From positions 992,001 through 1,056,000 of the forward strand of contig CP064971.1 in the NCBI GenBank assembly GCA_016699325.1: a DNA stretch of 64,000 nt, read 5' to 3'. Positions 1 through 9,844 of this stretch are shown here, piece by piece. The notes under the pieces were generated by a model, which worked only from the letters and a program-made list of their open reading frames with translations, was not told the DNA's origin and did not search any database. This DNA comes from Methanolinea sp. (GTDB lineage Archaea; Halobacteriota; Methanomicrobia; Methanomicrobiales; Methanospirillaceae). The stretch's first letter is position 1, and the number at the start of each line of letters is the position of its first letter. Both the position numbers and the translations under genes were made by a program.

Positions 1-2
1 AT

Positions 3-413
3 GATGCAAGCGGAGATACCATTAAAACCCTCATGCACGATGCAGGAATACCAGTCACGCATTATGCGATTGTTCCGGATCAGATTGGAGCCATCAGGAA
101 TGAAGTCATCCGGGCGCTTGAACGGGCAAACTGTATCATTGTGAACGGCGGTACCGGGCTAACTCACGATGATTGTACCATAGAGGCCGTTACTCCGCTG
201 CTCGATAAGCAGATCAACGGTTTTGGGGAATTATTCCGCATGATGAGTTTTTCGGAAATCGGCAGCGCAGCCATGCTCTCACGGACAGTCGCCGGAATCA
301 CCGGTGGAAAAGCTATCTTCTGCGTTCCGGGATCGACTGGAGCGGTGAAGCTTGCAACACGTGCGCTCATTATCCCGGAAATCCGGCATATTCTCACCCA
401 TGCAAACAAGTGA
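3..413 (+). CDS. moaB: MoaB/MogA-type molybdopterin adenylyltransferase, 5'-truncated
   Basis: Molybdenum or tungsten cofactor biosynthesis protein of the MoaB/MogA family, which adenylylates molybdopterin before metal insertion. The reading frame is open from the window edge: the residues before the first internal Met (DASGDTIKTL) match the conserved D.SG..I start of the family, so the gene begins upstream of the window and about 136 C-terminal residues are visible. The family signature NGGTGLTHDD (Gly-Gly-Thr-Gly loop) and the later GS/PGSTGAVK substrate loop are both present. Methanogens need this cofactor for formylmethanofuran dehydrogenase. Family confident; MoaB versus MogA naming is by archaeal convention. 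Confidence 0.9.
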   Translation, partial: DASGDTIKTLMHDAGIPVTHYAIVPDQIGAIRNEVIRALERANCIIVNGGTGLTHDDCTIEAVTPLLDKQINGFGELFRMMSFSEIGSAAMLSRTVAGITGGKAIFCVPGSTGAVKLATRALIIPEIRHILTHANK

Positions 414-636
414 ACAATTCCCGGCACGGAAACTATGCAGAACGGTGACCAGGGGGCCTGAAGGATTCGGCCGCACCGATACCCGCTCTTTTTCCAGGAG
501 TACTGCAATGATATTTTCTCATCATTGCTGACACAGACCCGGCGGGGATTATCATGTTATTAATTGTGTGAGGGATTCACCCGGGATACATGGACCTGGC
601 CCTGATGCCTGTACGTTGACTTTCACCAATTCCGAG
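414..636. other. Intergenic, convergent
   Basis: The stretch lies between the plus-strand moaB end and the minus-strand cgi121 end. No ORF with family features and no clear RNA gene is visible. Confidence 0.5.
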
Positions 637-1152
637 TTAGCGGTATACTTCAAGGAGGGCCACCCTCTCGAGCACCAGTTCGGTAAGGCGCAAAGGACCG
701 ACGACCGCAAGCTCTTCACTGGTAATGCCGAAAAGCTCCATGAGACGGTGTATCTTTTCAGGAGAGAGAGACTCCCAGTCTTCATCACATAGTTCTCCCA
801 GATTGAGAAGTTCTTCAAGAGCATCCGGTGATGAAGGGCAGATGCACAGGTAGGTATCATTCAGGCCGGCGTGCACCCCGAACCGGACTCCAACCTGGCA
901 CTGGCGCGATCCGGAAGCATAAAGGAATGCCTCCATCTCGACGCTGTTTGATATTGCCGAGCCAGTGCTAAATGAGCGGAATGCATGCCCGAGTGCGGAG
1001 CGGACATGTGCCATCCCGGCCATGTTCGATGCATTAAAGAGGATGATGTGGATCTCATGCCTGGCAGCAATATCCCGGATTTCTGTCAGGAATGCGCCCA
1101 GGTCCTCGATAACAGTTCTGTACTGGACAACCGTACACTCTTCTGCCTTCAT
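637..1152 (-). CDS. cgi121: KEOPS complex subunit Cgi121
   Basis: A 171-residue protein resembling Cgi121/TPRKB, the accessory subunit of the KEOPS complex that makes the universal t6A37 modification of ANN-decoding tRNAs; Cgi121 binds the tRNA 3' end and recruits it to the Kae1-Bud32 core. Recognisable features are the central EAFLYASGSRQCQVGVRFGV block, matching the E.l.YasG.RQI..a...G signature, and the length typical of the archaeal protein. It starts 6 nt after the hel308 stop codon, so both are probably read from one minus-strand transcript. Kae1, Bud32 and Pcc1 are not in this window. Confidence 0.8.
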   Translation of the reverse strand: MKAEECTVVQYRTVIEDLGAFLTEIRDIAARHEIHIILFNASNMAGMAHVRSALGHAFRSFSTGSAISNSVEMEAFLYASGSRQCQVGVRFGVHAGLNDTYLCICPSSPDALEELLNLGELCDEDWESLSPEKIHRLMELFGITSEELAVVGPLRLTELVLERVALLEVYR

Positions 1153-1158
1153 CTAAGT

Positions 1159-3318
1159 TCACTCCGGTTCTCTCTTCCCAAATTGAAACAGATCAGCTTG
1201 CGATCCCGGTTGAGGGGCTGGATGCTGGGCGCTTATCTCTCCCTTGAGCCAGGAAAAGACCTGCGCTGTTATCCCCTGGCCGAGTATCGGGACAATCCGT
1301 TCTTGCCCGGCAGCGAGGATCTTTTCCGGGGTGGTAAACCCGTTGTTGAAGAGCCGTCGGGCCCTCACCCTGCCGATATTCCGGATCCTGACCAGGGGGA
1401 TCAGCTCCCGTTTAATGCCATGCTTCATGCAAAGCTCGAATTCGCCGATTTGTGGAGAAAAGCCCCGCCTGAACATTCGTGCCAGACGCCCGGTCGCGTG
1501 GAGGAGCCAGTTGACGCTCTCTACGAGGGTATGGATATCTCCTGGCCCTACCGAGTACCGCTCGCAGATGGTTGCATCAGGGACCTCATGGTTCCAGTCA
1601 GAGAGAACCATTGCTGTTTTCAGGCTCCGGAAGTATGCCTCGTCATCGCTGTAGGGGAGATCCAGCCAGAGCTCGTGGTCGTGTTCGAGAACAAACCGTT
1701 CCAAATAATGCCGGTCCCGGTTTCCCACGAAGAGTGTGAACATATCGGGGGTGCTGCAGATAACCTGGAGGAGACCGATATCCGAGTACTCCTTCGCACC
1801 GGTAATTTGTTCAACAATCATATCGGCGCTCAAAGGATCGATATAGAGCTGCGAAACAAGTGCCCCATACTCTGTTGCATAGAGGGCATCTTCCTGGATG
1901 GTGATCATCTCAGCCCGGTCAAGAAAGGAAAGTGACCTCCCGATGACTGCGGCCAGCAACCGGTCGGTCTTCTTCTGGTGGAAATAAAACGTATTCCGCA
2001 TGAACTCTCGGAGCGCCGGTTCAGATTCTACAAACCCGGAGGCGATAAGTGAGAGGATATGGGTGGCAAGGGCCCGTTCGGTTGAGCACTGGGAGCTGAC
2101 ATCTTCCGGCGGAGCGTCGATATAGTATGAGAAGAGTTCTGCGGCATCCTGCGAGGAATGACCGATCAGGACCGCCTCCCCATAAGGATCGAGGTGGGGG
2201 CGTCCCGCGCGACCCGCCATCTGGTGATACTCCCGTGCCGGAATGGGAACCATGCCTTCTCCCGCACTGTATCTACGGTAATCCCTGATGATGACCCTGC
2301 GTGCCGGCAGGTTCAGGCCGGCAGCGAGGGTGGGCGTTGAAGAAATGCACCGGATATATCCCTTCCGGAATCCTTCTTCAACGATGGTCCGTGCCTCTCT
2401 CCGCAGGCCTGCATGGTGGAAAGCGGATCCCGAGGATACGCAGAGGGCGAGCGCCTTTTCCTGGTCCGTTTCAGCCATTTTCCCGAGCTGCCTGGCAGAA
2501 GCAGTAAGTTCGGGGCTTTCAAGGGCAAGCGCCTTTGCCGCCCGCTTGGCGAATGCTTCAGCGTTCTTTCGCGATGCAACGAAGACCAGGCATTGGCCTC
2601 CTTCCTCGATAGTATCCATCATGAGGTTAAGGTCTTCAAATTTCGAAACCGACCGGACCGGCCTTACCATGGAGTGGAAATGAATCGCTCCGTCGTAGTA
2701 AACTCCCTGGCGGAGGTCGACGGGGCGCCAGCTCCCGGTCACCAGTTCCGCATCGAGCCATCGGGAAAGGGAACCCGGGTTTCCAATGGTTGCAGAAAGG
2801 GCGATAACCTGCATACCCGGGTTCCTGGTCCGCATCTTGGTAATCACCATCTCCAGGGTTGGTCCGCGGTCTGGAGAGTCGATCAGGTGAACCTCGTCGA
2901 CCACGAGCAGGCTGATTTCTGTGAGCCACGCAGAGGCGTTCCGGAGCAGAGAGTCGACTTTTTCGCTTGTGGCAACGATGATGTCGTTTCTCCCGAGATG
3001 TTCATCGCGGCGGTCATAGTCCCCGGTCGAGATACCAACCTGCACTCCTTTCCCGCTGAAATCCTCGTACTTCTCACTGGCGAGCGCCTTTAAGGGGACA
3101 ATGTAGAGGCATTTTCCTCCCCGGGCGATATGCACCTGCATGGCCATTTCCGCCACCATAGTCTTACCGCTTGCGGTAGGGATTGCTACCAGGAGGTTCT
3201 TTCCCTCAAACATTCCTTTCTCAACACATTCCGCCTGGGGGGGATAGAGATCCACGATACCCGCGGATTCGTAGTGCCGGACCAATGAGTCAGGGATGGG
3301 AAGGCTGGCTATCTTCAT
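1159..3318 (-). CDS. hel308: Hel308-type ATP-dependent DNA helicase
   Basis: A 719-residue superfamily 2, Ski2-like 3'-5' DNA helicase that acts at stalled replication forks. Visible motifs in order: Q-motif-like YPPQ near residue 26, Walker A PTASGKT around residue 48, the DEVH box in VVDEVHLID around residue 140, SATIGN, and motif VI QMAGRAGR; the C-terminal third holds the winged-helix, ratchet and helix-hairpin-helix regions. Length is normal for Hel308. A Shine-Dalgarno-like AAGGGG sits 5 nt before the ATG on the minus strand. It is followed closely by cgi121, a pairing that suggests co-transcription. Confidence 0.93.
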   Translation of the reverse strand: MKIASLPIPDSLVRHYESAGIVDLYPPQAECVEKGMFEGKNLLVAIPTASGKTMVAEMAMQVHIARGGKCLYIVPLKALASEKYEDFSGKGVQVGISTGDYDRRDEHLGRNDIIVATSEKVDSLLRNASAWLTEISLLVVDEVHLIDSPDRGPTLEMVITKMRTRNPGMQVIALSATIGNPGSLSRWLDAELVTGSWRPVDLRQGVYYDGAIHFHSMVRPVRSVSKFEDLNLMMDTIEEGGQCLVFVASRKNAEAFAKRAAKALALESPELTASARQLGKMAETDQEKALALCVSSGSAFHHAGLRREARTIVEEGFRKGYIRCISSTPTLAAGLNLPARRVIIRDYRRYSAGEGMVPIPAREYHQMAGRAGRPHLDPYGEAVLIGHSSQDAAELFSYYIDAPPEDVSSQCSTERALATHILSLIASGFVESEPALREFMRNTFYFHQKKTDRLLAAVIGRSLSFLDRAEMITIQEDALYATEYGALVSQLYIDPLSADMIVEQITGAKEYSDIGLLQVICSTPDMFTLFVGNRDRHYLERFVLEHDHELWLDLPYSDDEAYFRSLKTAMVLSDWNHEVPDATICERYSVGPGDIHTLVESVNWLLHATGRLARMFRRGFSPQIGEFELCMKHGIKRELIPLVRIRNIGRVRARRLFNNGFTTPEKILAAGQERIVPILGQGITAQVFSWLKGEISAQHPAPQPGSQADLFQFGKREPE

Positions 3319-3470
3319 TTGAACCCCTTTTATTCCAGTCTATATCTGCCGTGGATAGCGTTGTTTTATAAACAAGCTGCTGGGCGCGCGTTTCGTTCTC
3401 CAATGGAAATAGACCTCATACAGGCCGGATCCAGGTGGATCGAACCGGTTCTGGCCCTGGCAGCAGGTTA

Positions 3471-4019
3471 TCAGTAGTAGTAGTCAATGGCGTCGTGCTT
3501 AGCCTCGCGCCGCTTCCGTTCCAGGAACCCATAGACCACTTCGTGGGGCAGTCCTTCGAGCAGCATCTCGATGGCACTACGGGCGACTTTGATCTGTTCC
3601 GGGAGACCAATTAAGGCGATGGTCTTGCCAAAGACCGAGATCTCGCAGTCGGTCATGTGTTCGATCTGTTCCCGGGAACGTCCATCCTTCCCGATAATCC
3701 GTCCCCTCAGTCGGTCGAGCTGGCGGGGGCTGTCGGTCAACCCTGAGAGATCGATCATGTCGAGGAGAAGGTCTTCATCGTCGAGGAGGACGAATGCCCG
3801 CTCGGGGGAAAAACCCCGGTTAATGGCCTGAATAACCTCCATAGCCCGGAGAACGAGGGGAGCATCATCTCCTTCAACCCGGACAATCCCTTCCTTGCTG
3901 TCGATCGAGAGGGCGGTTTTCGTCTTTTCCTCTAGCGCTCTTTTAGTGTCCCCGCCCTTGCCGATTAGAACCCCGATTCTGTTCCCGGTAACTTTAACTT
4001 CCTGGATCATGGTCTTCAA
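3471..4019 (-). CDS. KH-domain RNA-binding protein (Dim2/Pno1/Krr1-like)
   Basis: Archaeal relative of eukaryotic Pno1/Dim2, which works with the Rio kinases in late small-subunit ribosome maturation. It carries two KH domains, one near the N-terminus (GNRIGVLIGKGG, KH GXXG loop) and one mid-protein (RGRIIGKDGRSREQIE). The start is uncertain: an in-frame ATG lies at 4010, but TAAGGAG is ideally spaced for the TTG at 4019, giving 182 residues, and this start avoids overlap with the upstream rio1. It directly follows rio1 in the tyrS-rio1-KH gene string, which fits its expected partnership with the Rio1 kinase. Confidence 0.85.
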   Translation of the reverse strand: MKTMIQEVKVTGNRIGVLIGKGGDTKRALEEKTKTALSIDSKEGIVRVEGDDAPLVLRAMEVIQAINRGFSPERAFVLLDDEDLLLDMIDLSGLTDSPRQLDRLRGRIIGKDGRSREQIEHMTDCEISVFGKTIALIGLPEQIKVARSAIEMLLEGLPHEVVYGFLERKRREAKHDAIDYYY

Positions 4020-4029
4020 TCCGGGCTCC

Positions 4030-4818
4030 TTATCCTGGAACTCCCGTGCCCGGTAACGGAATTCCGGTAATCTCCGTAAATATTTCGCCTGTTGTCCGGA
4101 CGCTGCAGAGATTGCCAAAGTATCTGTTCACATTTGCAATATCCCTTGCGAGGAATGCCCGCGCCCGGGGATGGTCGAGTGTTACTGACTGGCCCATATC
4201 GATAATGTACGGCCTGTTTGAGAAGAGGATGTTGAACTCGGAGAGATCAGCGTGCACGAGCTCTGCGTTCTGGTACAGGGTCTTTACGAAGGAAACGATC
4301 TCCTGGTACACGGTACCGGGATCGTCCAGTTTGACATTCCTGATCTGGGGAAACGGAACCTCGTTTTCTCCGATGAACTCCATCACCAGGATGTTCCTGT
4401 CCCAGCCATACGGTTCGGGAACCCTCAGGCCCGCTTCATGAGCCCGCTTGAGGTTTGAAAATTCTTTCCGAGTCCAGGTAAAAACAACTTCTTTTCGCGT
4501 TTTCCGGACCCCGGAGAACCTGCGATCACCGATGAGATATTCGGTCATGGCGTTGAAATTGGCGGTCCGGATCCGGTAGATCTTGATGGCGAGATCCTGG
4601 TCTTCCCGCTCTCCGAAAAAGACGTTTGCTTCCTTGCCGGTGCTGATGGAGCCGCCGATCGCAGTAATCCAGCCTTTATGTACCAGCTTGTAGAGGGCAA
4701 GGAGCGTCACTTCATCAAACACGTCCTGGCGGACCTTGAGCTGGTCCACATCCTTTATCCGTATACCCAGGCGTTCGATCTCACGGTCGAACCTTGTCTC
4801 GATCCGGTCGTAACTCAC
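4030..4818 (-). CDS. rio1: RIO1-family serine protein kinase
   Basis: A 262-residue atypical protein kinase/ATPase of the RIO family, known in ribosome biogenesis (release of factors from the small-subunit precursor). Visible motifs: a glycine-poor nucleotide loop STGKEANVFFG, the catalytic loop LVHADLSEFNILF (the RIO form of HRD...N), and the metal-binding IIDMGQSV (in place of DFG). The sequence is closest to archaeal Rio1 rather than Rio2, because it lacks the N-terminal winged helix. It lies 13 nt after tyrS and just upstream of its likely functional partner, the KH protein. Confidence 0.93.
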   Translation of the reverse strand: MSYDRIETRFDREIERLGIRIKDVDQLKVRQDVFDEVTLLALYKLVHKGWITAIGGSISTGKEANVFFGEREDQDLAIKIYRIRTANFNAMTEYLIGDRRFSGVRKTRKEVVFTWTRKEFSNLKRAHEAGLRVPEPYGWDRNILVMEFIGENEVPFPQIRNVKLDDPGTVYQEIVSFVKTLYQNAELVHADLSEFNILFSNRPYIIDMGQSVTLDHPRARAFLARDIANVNRYFGNLCSVRTTGEIFTEITGIPLPGTGVPG

Positions 4819-4831
4819 GGTGGGTACTCCC

Positions 4832-5773
4832 TCAGGTTATGTAATCCCGGACACAGGAAAGGATGCCTGCCATGTTCGTGGCCACCGCCTTTTTCAGGTC
4901 GAGAGGATGAAGCTCTTTCTTCCGGTAGGCCTCCTCGATCTCGGGATAGCTTCTGAACTCACGGTCTCCACCGAACTTTGCCGGGCGTCGGACCACAACC
5001 GTTCCCATCCGGGGGAAGATGTGGTACTGGAGGATCTGGAGCACCGGGTTTTCTTCACACTCGGGCGGGCAGAATGCTTTCTGGCATTTCTTCTCAATCT
5101 CCTCAACCGAGTCGGCCACCGATATATAGTTCCCGCTGGAAGAGGACATCTTCTTACCGTCGAGCCCGTTCAGGATCGGGGTATGGATGCAGACCGGTGA
5201 AGGGTAACCTACAGCTGCCAGGTGCTCCCGGGCGAGCATATGGATCTTCCGCTGATCGATTCCACCGACAGCGGCATCAACGTTGAGCAGGGCGATATCC
5301 ACCATCTGCATGATGGGATAGATCATCTGGGAAACGGTCGGTGCTTCCATGTTCCTTCCCACCTCATCCATGCTGCGCCGGGCACGGTTCAGGGTTATCT
5401 GCTGGGAGAGCTGGAGGACCTTGAGCTGGTAGTCGGGAGCGAGCTGGAGATCGGAGCCGAGCACGTACTCGACGTCCCGGAGTCCGAGTCCCTCAAAGCA
5501 CCTCCGGTTGTACCCGGCAAGCTCCCTGACCTGTTCCATGGTTCCTTTACGGTTGAGAAAGGCATGGAGATCGGCGAGGAGGACGACCACCTCGAAGCCG
5601 GCCTCTTTTAAATCGATAAGCTTATTGATGGTCACCAGGTGGCCGAGGTGGATCTCCCCGCTCGGCTCGTAACCGGCATATACCCGTTTTTTATCCCTGG
5701 CAAGGAGAGCCTTCAGTTCGTCATCGGTGATTACTTCCACCGTGTTCCTCGTTACCAGCTCGTAGGGATCCAT
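4832..5773 (-). CDS. tyrS: Tyrosyl-tRNA synthetase
   Basis: Class I aminoacyl-tRNA synthetase of archaeal/eukaryotic TyrRS type (313 residues, the usual archaeal length). The HIGH motif appears as HLGH in YEPSGEIHLGHL (about residue 43) and the KMSKS motif as KMSSSSG (about residue 208). It opens the minus-strand group tyrS-rio1-KH. The pairing of a tRNA-charging enzyme with small-subunit maturation genes suggests growth-linked co-expression. Confidence 0.95.
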   Translation of the reverse strand: MDPYELVTRNTVEVITDDELKALLARDKKRVYAGYEPSGEIHLGHLVTINKLIDLKEAGFEVVVLLADLHAFLNRKGTMEQVRELAGYNRRCFEGLGLRDVEYVLGSDLQLAPDYQLKVLQLSQQITLNRARRSMDEVGRNMEAPTVSQMIYPIMQMVDIALLNVDAAVGGIDQRKIHMLAREHLAAVGYPSPVCIHTPILNGLDGKKMSSSSGNYISVADSVEEIEKKCQKAFCPPECEENPVLQILQYHIFPRMGTVVVRRPAKFGGDREFRSYPEIEEAYRKKELHPLDLKKAVATNMAGILSCVRDYIT

Positions 5774-5919
5774 TTGCTATACATGGGATCTGGGTGGTGT
5801 TAATAATTATGAGAATGTCGTGGCCGGACGGCGGCGGGAACCTGGGAGGAAAACCTCATGATAGTATGTATCTTTCAGAGGAATGAATGAGACTTTAAAA
5901 AAAACCGGGAAAAAGGAGG

Positions 5920-6942
5920 TCACTGGAGAGCCACGAAGTTCATGGCCTTATTGGTCATGGCAATCGATTTGGCAGGGTCCTTCTCGGTCCCGGTCATGGC
6001 CCGGATACAGTCGATGTTCTCCACTACCACATCCGCTTCCTGGTGGATGGCCTGGAAGAGATAGAGCTCTTTTCCAAGGCAGGAGACCGATTCCTCGAAG
6101 ATTCCGTTCTCCCAGAGGTCGGACCGGCACCGGCCCATGTCCATGGCATATTCTTTCAGCTCGGCGGTGCTGGTGATCCCGGTCGCTTTCCGGACAAGCC
6201 CCATCCGGGGATGTTTCTCGATAATCCGGAGGACATCCTCGCGGTCCGCCTCCTTCTTCAGGTCCATCTGCACGACGTGCATGTGCATCATGGTGGCCGG
6301 GACGATCATGGCCAGGGTCACGATGTTGATGTGCGGCAGCACACTCTGGACATCGGGGCCGTGGTGGCTCGGGATGTGGACCGGGTTTAAAACGATGGCA
6401 TCGATGGGTCCCCGCTTGATATCCGCCGGGTCCGCTCCCCTCCGGACCATGACCGCCCGGACTTTCTCTACCCCGTATGCCGCGTCCATGGCTTGGATGA
6501 TCCGGCACAGGCCGGTGGTATTGCAGGAGACCACCCGGGCGAACTGTTTTCCGATGGCATCCCTGTAGTTGCAGTCCGAGTTGAACGAGAACCCGGCCAC
6601 TTCGTGGTTCTCGCCGCCCTGCCAGATGGCTTTCTTCCCAAGCTTCTCGTAAAGAGGCCGGTTCTTCTCCCCCACCCCTCCCGGGGTAGCATCCACCACG
6701 ATATCGGCCGCTTTCAGCATGTCCTCAACACTCCCGGAGACAGGGAGCCCGGCCTTTTCAAAGATACCTTTCCTGGCGATGTCAGCGATAAAGAGCGGAT
6801 AGCCTCGTGATTTTGCAATGAAGGCCTCGTGGCTCGGCTTGGTCTTTGAAACTCCGATCACTTTCATGTCCGGTTGGGCGGCAACCGCGTCCGCCACGCG
6901 CTTGCCTATGGTTCCATACCCGTTGATAGCAACTCTGATCAT
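5920..6942 (-). CDS. gap: Type II glyceraldehyde-3-phosphate dehydrogenase
   Basis: Archaeal type II phosphorylating GAPDH (340 residues), interconverting glyceraldehyde 3-phosphate and 1,3-bisphosphoglycerate; in autotrophic methanogens it runs mainly in the gluconeogenic direction. The Rossmann nucleotide motif is at the N-terminus (NGYGTIGKRVADAV) and the catalytic cysteine lies in VVSCNTTGLCRI around residue 140. No Shine-Dalgarno is evident before the ATG; a TTTAATT element about 30 bp upstream on the minus strand would suit a near-leaderless transcript. Confidence 0.95.
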   Translation of the reverse strand: MIRVAINGYGTIGKRVADAVAAQPDMKVIGVSKTKPSHEAFIAKSRGYPLFIADIARKGIFEKAGLPVSGSVEDMLKAADIVVDATPGGVGEKNRPLYEKLGKKAIWQGGENHEVAGFSFNSDCNYRDAIGKQFARVVSCNTTGLCRIIQAMDAAYGVEKVRAVMVRRGADPADIKRGPIDAIVLNPVHIPSHHGPDVQSVLPHINIVTLAMIVPATMMHMHVVQMDLKKEADREDVLRIIEKHPRMGLVRKATGITSTAELKEYAMDMGRCRSDLWENGIFEESVSCLGKELYLFQAIHQEADVVVENIDCIRAMTGTEKDPAKSIAMTNKAMNFVALQ

Positions 6943-7385
6943 ATGGGGAGGTTTACGGGGGAAATGGAATTAAAGGTTGCCGTTCTGGAATCCTGGTCTC
7001 AGATTCGGATTGTTCAAACGCGATGCCAGTGGCCTGGTATCACAAGGCATCCTCCCGGGCATCTAGACGTTCCGCATGTCTTACGGCTGAGCGAGCCTGG
7101 ACCTGGATCTCAAGTATCGATCCTCATGTCGAGTTCCAGACAGTGAATATTATAGGTCACCCTGGAGGACAGCGCGGGATTACCTCTTGATCCATCCACG
7201 ATCCAGTATGATCCGGCCACGATCCTGTACTATGCCGGCGGGTGGAAACCATTCACCGATGGCATGGAACTGCTCCCTTGCGTCATACAGATTCAGGTTT
7301 AATGAAGGCACCCCGGATACCTCTGCAGGCATTGTTGCCGGGATTGAAAAACCATATCCATTAATTCTTTTTATCTCATTCTTTC
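6943..7385. other. Divergent intergenic region
   Basis: This 443-bp spacer lies between the divergently oriented gap and alkA genes and must hold both promoters. A TTTAATT element lies near the gap side. No tRNA, conserved small ORF or strong repeat was recognised. Confidence 0.5.
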
Positions 7386-8348
7386 ATGGGAGCAACTGCG
7401 GTGATCCTAAACCCTGTCCCCCCCTATGATTTCACGCTCAGCACTTTCGTCTTCTCATCCGGCGATCCCCAGATCCGGAAAGCAGAAAACGGCCGGTTCT
7501 GGCAGGTCATCCGGGTGGGGGAAAACCTCGTGCTTGCGGAGGTAACCGCTGAAGGGTCAACCGGAAATCCCACCCTCAAAGTCAGGCTCACCGCAGAAGA
7601 TGTCCTGACACCCGGTGAGCAGGAGCAGGCCCTCACCACCATCTCCCGGATCCTCAACCTCGATGATTACCTCACCCCGTTCTATCAGGCGGTAAGGAAC
7701 GATCCCCCCATGCTGGAGCTGACAAAACATCTCCGCGGGCTGAAACCCTCCACAACTCCGACGGTCTTCGAGGCTCTGGTGGACTCAATCATCGAGCAGC
7801 AGATCTCGCTTGCCGTCGCCCGTACGCTCGAGGTCCGGCTTACGAAGATGTTCGGCGATTCCCTGGTGGTCGACGGGCAGACCTACTATGCTTTCCCTGC
7901 ACCGGAACGGATTGCATCCGCGACACCTGGTCAGTTCCGCTCCTGCGGACTTTCTTCGATGAAAGGCGATTATATCCGGAATGTTGCTGAACGGACCGTA
8001 CAGGGAGAACCCGATCTCGAAAGGCTCCGGAACATCAGGGATTCGGAAGAGATTATCACGGAGCTTGTAAAGCTCAAGGGAGTCGGGCGTTGGACGGCTG
8101 AACTGGCCATCCTCCGGGGCATGCACCGGCTGGATGCCTTCCCCGCGGACGATCTCGGGCTCCGGCGGTCGATTGCCCAGCGCTACCAGCGCGGCGGGAA
8201 AATATCTGCCGAGGAAGCCCGCAAAATCGCCGATCAGTGGGGTGAATGGAAGGGTCTTGCCGCCTATTACCTGCTCATTGCCGACCAGATGAGTACCCTG
8301 ACCCGGAGAAAACGGAATTCCAAAGAAGGCTTTTCTCAAGGGTTTTAG
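7386..8348 (+). CDS. DNA-3-methyladenine glycosylase / 8-oxoguanine glycosylase (AlkA/HhH-GPD)
   Basis: Base-excision-repair glycosylase of the HhH-GPD superfamily (320 residues). An N-terminal beta domain (residues 1-100) precedes the helical catalytic domain. The helix-hairpin-helix is LVKLKGVGRWTAELAI (about residues 221-236), followed by the expected catalytic Asp in FPADDLGLRRS. The segment FEALVDSIIEQQISLAVA is typical of AlkA. Substrate (alkylated purines versus 8-oxoG) cannot be decided from sequence. A downstream GTG at 7401 is an alternative start. Confidence 0.88.
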   Translation: MGATAVILNPVPPYDFTLSTFVFSSGDPQIRKAENGRFWQVIRVGENLVLAEVTAEGSTGNPTLKVRLTAEDVLTPGEQEQALTTISRILNLDDYLTPFYQAVRNDPPMLELTKHLRGLKPSTTPTVFEALVDSIIEQQISLAVARTLEVRLTKMFGDSLVVDGQTYYAFPAPERIASATPGQFRSCGLSSMKGDYIRNVAERTVQGEPDLERLRNIRDSEEIITELVKLKGVGRWTAELAILRGMHRLDAFPADDLGLRRSIAQRYQRGGKISAEEARKIADQWGEWKGLAAYYLLIADQMSTLTRRKRNSKEGFSQGF

Positions 8349-8629
8349 ATACTTCCGCTGGAAAAGGAAAAGAGATCACTGGAACCCGGGGATTCCCGGT
8401 AGGCGGCCTCCATGGGGATCTTCCACTGGAAAAGAAAAAGGTATCACCGGAACGCCTCTGGGCCTTTCAGAAGCCCACTGCAGCCGTGAAATAGGTCCTC
8501 CTTTTATATATTCGAAAATGGTGGAGGTGCCCTTACGGTTGGAATGGTGCTCCATTGGAACCTTCATACCTTCTTCCCCACCCAGGAGAATTTTTTTTGC
8601 CAGAACCCCCAACCTTCAAGGGACAGAAT

Positions 8630-9469
8630 ATGGCCGGAACCTTATCCCGGAGCATCGACCTCCTGAAGAATACCTGGCGGGTGCTCATGATGGACAAGGA
8701 GCTGCTGCTCTTTCCCGTCCTGTCCGGGCTGGGGACAATCCTGATCGCCCTCAGCTTTCTTCTCCCGATATTCTTTATGGGGATCCTCGGAGAAATCGGC
8801 GGATTTGGCCCATTGGTTTGGTTCCTTGCCCTATTCTTCTTTTACTATGTATCATATGCCGTGGTTATCTTTTTCAACACCGGGCTGATCGCCTGCGCCA
8901 CCATCCGGTTCTCCGGCGGAGATCCGACCGTGCGGGACGGGATCCGGTTTTCCCTTGACAACCTCGGAAAGATCCTTTCCTGGGCATTGGTCGCCGCAAC
9001 CGTGGGGCTGGTCCTGAACCTCCTATCCCGCCGCTCCGGGTTTATCAGCAGGATCATCATCGCCATCATCGGCATCGCCTGGAGCCTTGCCACGTTCCTG
9101 GTGATCCCGGTCATGGTCTTTGAAGATAAAAGTGTCTTTGCCGCCATCAGCGATTCCTGGCAGTTGCTGAAAAGGACCTGGGGAGAGAACATCATCGTTC
9201 ATTTCGGTCTTGGAATCCTGTTCGTTCCTCCAATCCTCCTGATGCTATTTACCATACTCTCGGTGATGACTGGAAATCTCCCCCTGGTGTTCGTTATGAC
9301 CGCCCTCACCATAATCGGTTTCGTCGTCTCCGGAATTCTCCATGCCACACTCCACGGCATCTTTGTTGCCGCCCTCTACCAGTTTGCGACGACCGGAACC
9401 ATCCCCGGGCATATGCAGGGCAATCTTATACGGGAAGCGTTTGTTCCCGAAGTGCCCCCGGTCCGGTAG
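8630..9469 (+). CDS. DUF6159-like multi-pass membrane protein
   Basis: A 279-residue integral membrane protein with about six hydrophobic segments: the pair beginning LLLFPVLSGLGTILIAL, then WFLALFFFYYVSYAVVIFF, a central one near VAATVGLVLNL, and two C-terminal ones. It matches the DUF6159 type common in archaea and actinobacteria; no catalytic residues are known for that family. The ATG at 8630 is preferred because it begins at the family-like MAGTLSRSIDLLKNTW and follows AAGGGA; upstream in-frame codons run through a T-rich tract and look non-coding. Confidence 0.75.
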   Translation: MAGTLSRSIDLLKNTWRVLMMDKELLLFPVLSGLGTILIALSFLLPIFFMGILGEIGGFGPLVWFLALFFFYYVSYAVVIFFNTGLIACATIRFSGGDPTVRDGIRFSLDNLGKILSWALVAATVGLVLNLLSRRSGFISRIIIAIIGIAWSLATFLVIPVMVFEDKSVFAAISDSWQLLKRTWGENIIVHFGLGILFVPPILLMLFTILSVMTGNLPLVFVMTALTIIGFVVSGILHATLHGIFVAALYQFATTGTIPGHMQGNLIREAFVPEVPPVR

Positions 9470-9844
9470 AGCAATCGTCTGGGAGCGCCCGGTGTCCGTG
9501 CTGGCCGATACCCGTCTCTCCGGAGACAGCCGGCACCGGCTTGCGGGAGGTGGGATCATGATAGCGCCCTGCCTGCGGGAAACCGCGGTTCGGGGTTCAG
9601 ATGCCGGAGTCGGGTGTTTTTCCCATGGAAAAGATCTTTATCAGGGCCGGGAAAAGCGAAACAATCCCGGATACCGGACGATGAAAAAATCGAGTAACTA
9701 CCTCCATATTTTCCCGGAAAGGTTGCGTGGCTCCACCCCGGGTTTCACCCTCTCCATTGGGGTGGCTGACGTCACCTCCCTCCGCCACGGTATCCCGACC
9801 TCGTTATTTGGGAACGGAGAAGATGTAACCGCCAGGAACAGCTT
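9470..9844. other. Intergenic region without recognised gene
   Basis: These 375 bp lie between a plus-strand membrane-protein gene and the 3' end of a minus-strand response regulator. Only short unconvincing frames are present. No RNA gene or strong terminator was identified. Confidence 0.5.
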